Positions 12,938 through 13,659 of a DNA stretch of 13,659 bases are shown here, piece by piece. This DNA comes from HGM11416 sp964532155. Its GTDB lineage: Bacteria > Bacillota > Clostridia > Christensenellales > Borkfalkiaceae. Below the pieces are notes generated by a model. It was not told where the DNA came from. It was given only the letters and a program-made list of their open reading frames with translations, and made no database searches. Position numbers and translations under genes: made by a program. Location of the stretch: positions 1-13,659 of the forward strand of contig CAZHGN010000041.1 in the NCBI GenBank assembly GCA_964532155.1, written 5' to 3'. Position 1 is the first letter of the stretch. Every line of letters begins with the position of its first letter.

Positions 12938-13659
12938 ATGAATAATACGGAAAAAGCCGAGCAATCGGCAAAAAAGAATTTTGCGGAGTTCTTTCGCAAT
13001 CCGTGGAATATCGTAGGTGTGGTGCTTTGCGTAATTCTAATTCCCATTCTTTTGCTCAATTGCATATTGATCGTAAAGGGAATGGTAAAGCCGGACGAGG
13101 TGCCGAGCATAGGCGGTTATTCGCCGCTTATCGTATTGACCGAGTCTATGGAGCCGGAAATTAAATCGGGCGACCTAATCGTTTGTCGCAAGACGGATAT
13201 CTCCGATATTCGCGAGGGTATGGTCATATCCTTTTTCGATCCCGAAGGCAACGGATCGACCGTCGTTACGCACAAAATAAACACGATACAAACGGACGAG
13301 AAAGGCAACGTTTACTACCGCACGCAGGGCGTAAACAATAATATAGAAGACCGCGTACCCGTTCCGTCCGAAAACGTTATCGGCGTGTATACCGGCGTGC
13401 GCTTCGCGTTTATCGGTCGGGTAGTCATGTTTGCTCAGTCGCCTGTCGGCTTGCTCGTTTGCATAGCCGTTCCGGTCGGAATATTCGCGTTGTTTATATT
13501 CTTTAAAAATCGCCGTTCCAAAAAAGAAACCGTCACCGCTTCTCAAGATTCTATGGCGGAAATCGCCGCTTTGCGTGCCGAAATTGCAGCGCTTAAAGAG
13601 GTGCGCGATGAAAAGAGCGAAAAAACGGCAGAGGTTAGCGAAAACGTCGTTGAAAACAA
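12938..13659 (+). CDS. Signal peptidase I, SipW/ER-type (S26B), partial at the window end
   Basis: At least 240 residues are visible and the reading frame is still open at the window edge. Signal peptidases cut signal peptides from exported proteins on the outer face of the membrane. The first membrane helix is at about 25-47, followed by the catalytic box VLTESMEPEIKSGD with the nucleophile S70. H112 in VVTHKI occupies the place of the general-base Lys of ordinary bacterial enzymes, which marks the SipW/Sec11-like Ser-His group. A second helix (about 169-190) ends the exported domain. A charged C-terminal extension follows, with an Ala/Leu/Glu heptad-like coiled coil at 205-235, not typical of short SipW proteins. 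The usual GD motif near residue 131 reads GVNNN. AAGGGG precedes the ATG by about 6 nt. SipW-type enzymes often serve particular surface proteins, which may lie downstream. Confidence 0.88.
   Translation, partial: MNNTEKAEQSAKKNFAEFFRNPWNIVGVVLCVILIPILLLNCILIVKGMVKPDEVPSIGGYSPLIVLTESMEPEIKSGDLIVCRKTDISDIREGMVISFFDPEGNGSTVVTHKINTIQTDEKGNVYYRTQGVNNNIEDRVPVPSENVIGVYTGVRFAFIGRVVMFAQSPVGLLVCIAVPVGIFALFIFFKNRRSKKETVTASQDSMAEIAALRAEIAALKEVRDEKSEKTAEVSENVVEN

Overview
The window looks like chromosomal DNA of an uncultured member of the Bacillota, probably class Clostridia. The evidence is the linked lon-engB pair found in Firmicutes, AGGAGG-type ribosome binding sites, near-consensus TTGACA/TATAAT promoters with 17-bp spacers, AT-rich intergenic DNA, and a SipW/ER-type signal peptidase. 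All ten complete genes end in TAA. The genus cannot be named from sequence alone. No tRNA, rRNA, CRISPR array, prophage or intact transposase gene was found.

Layout. (1) 1-876: a pair of short hairpins at the window edge (possibly a transposon end or a terminator), then a short-chain dehydrogenase on the minus strand. (2) 877-1214: a divergent promoter region. (3) 1215-4353: lon (ATP-dependent protease) and engB/ysxC (ribosome-assembly GTPase), closed by an intrinsic terminator. (4) 4388-8528: a drug-efflux-type operon made of a MarR repressor and two ABC half-transporters. It has a consensus promoter, a perfect palindrome at the start site and a terminator. The two ABC subunits have complementary degenerate and intact ATP sites, so they should form an asymmetric heterodimeric exporter. 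(5) 8529-10699: a gene-free stretch with hairpins, a fully consensus promoter, a DMT/EamA transporter starting at GTG, and an overlapping cytoplasmic BspA-type leucine-rich-repeat protein with eight exact 23-residue repeats. (6) 10802-11335: a P-loop nucleotide-kinase-like protein, then a terminator. (7) 11336-11985: 650 bp without a gene. It holds a promoter, a cluster of three inverted repeats and a structured element ending in a U tract, together a candidate regulatory leader. (8) 11986-13659: a membrane-anchored acidic protein followed by a Ser/His (SipW-like) signal peptidase that runs off the window.

Most of the window is ordinary housekeeping and efflux functions. The parts that best repay a second look are the 11600-11985 leader region, the membrane-protein/signal-peptidase pair it precedes, the MarR operator, and the unexplained structured stretch at 8571-8700. 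I see no convincing evidence of a complete, wholly new system. Those regions are leads, not discoveries.
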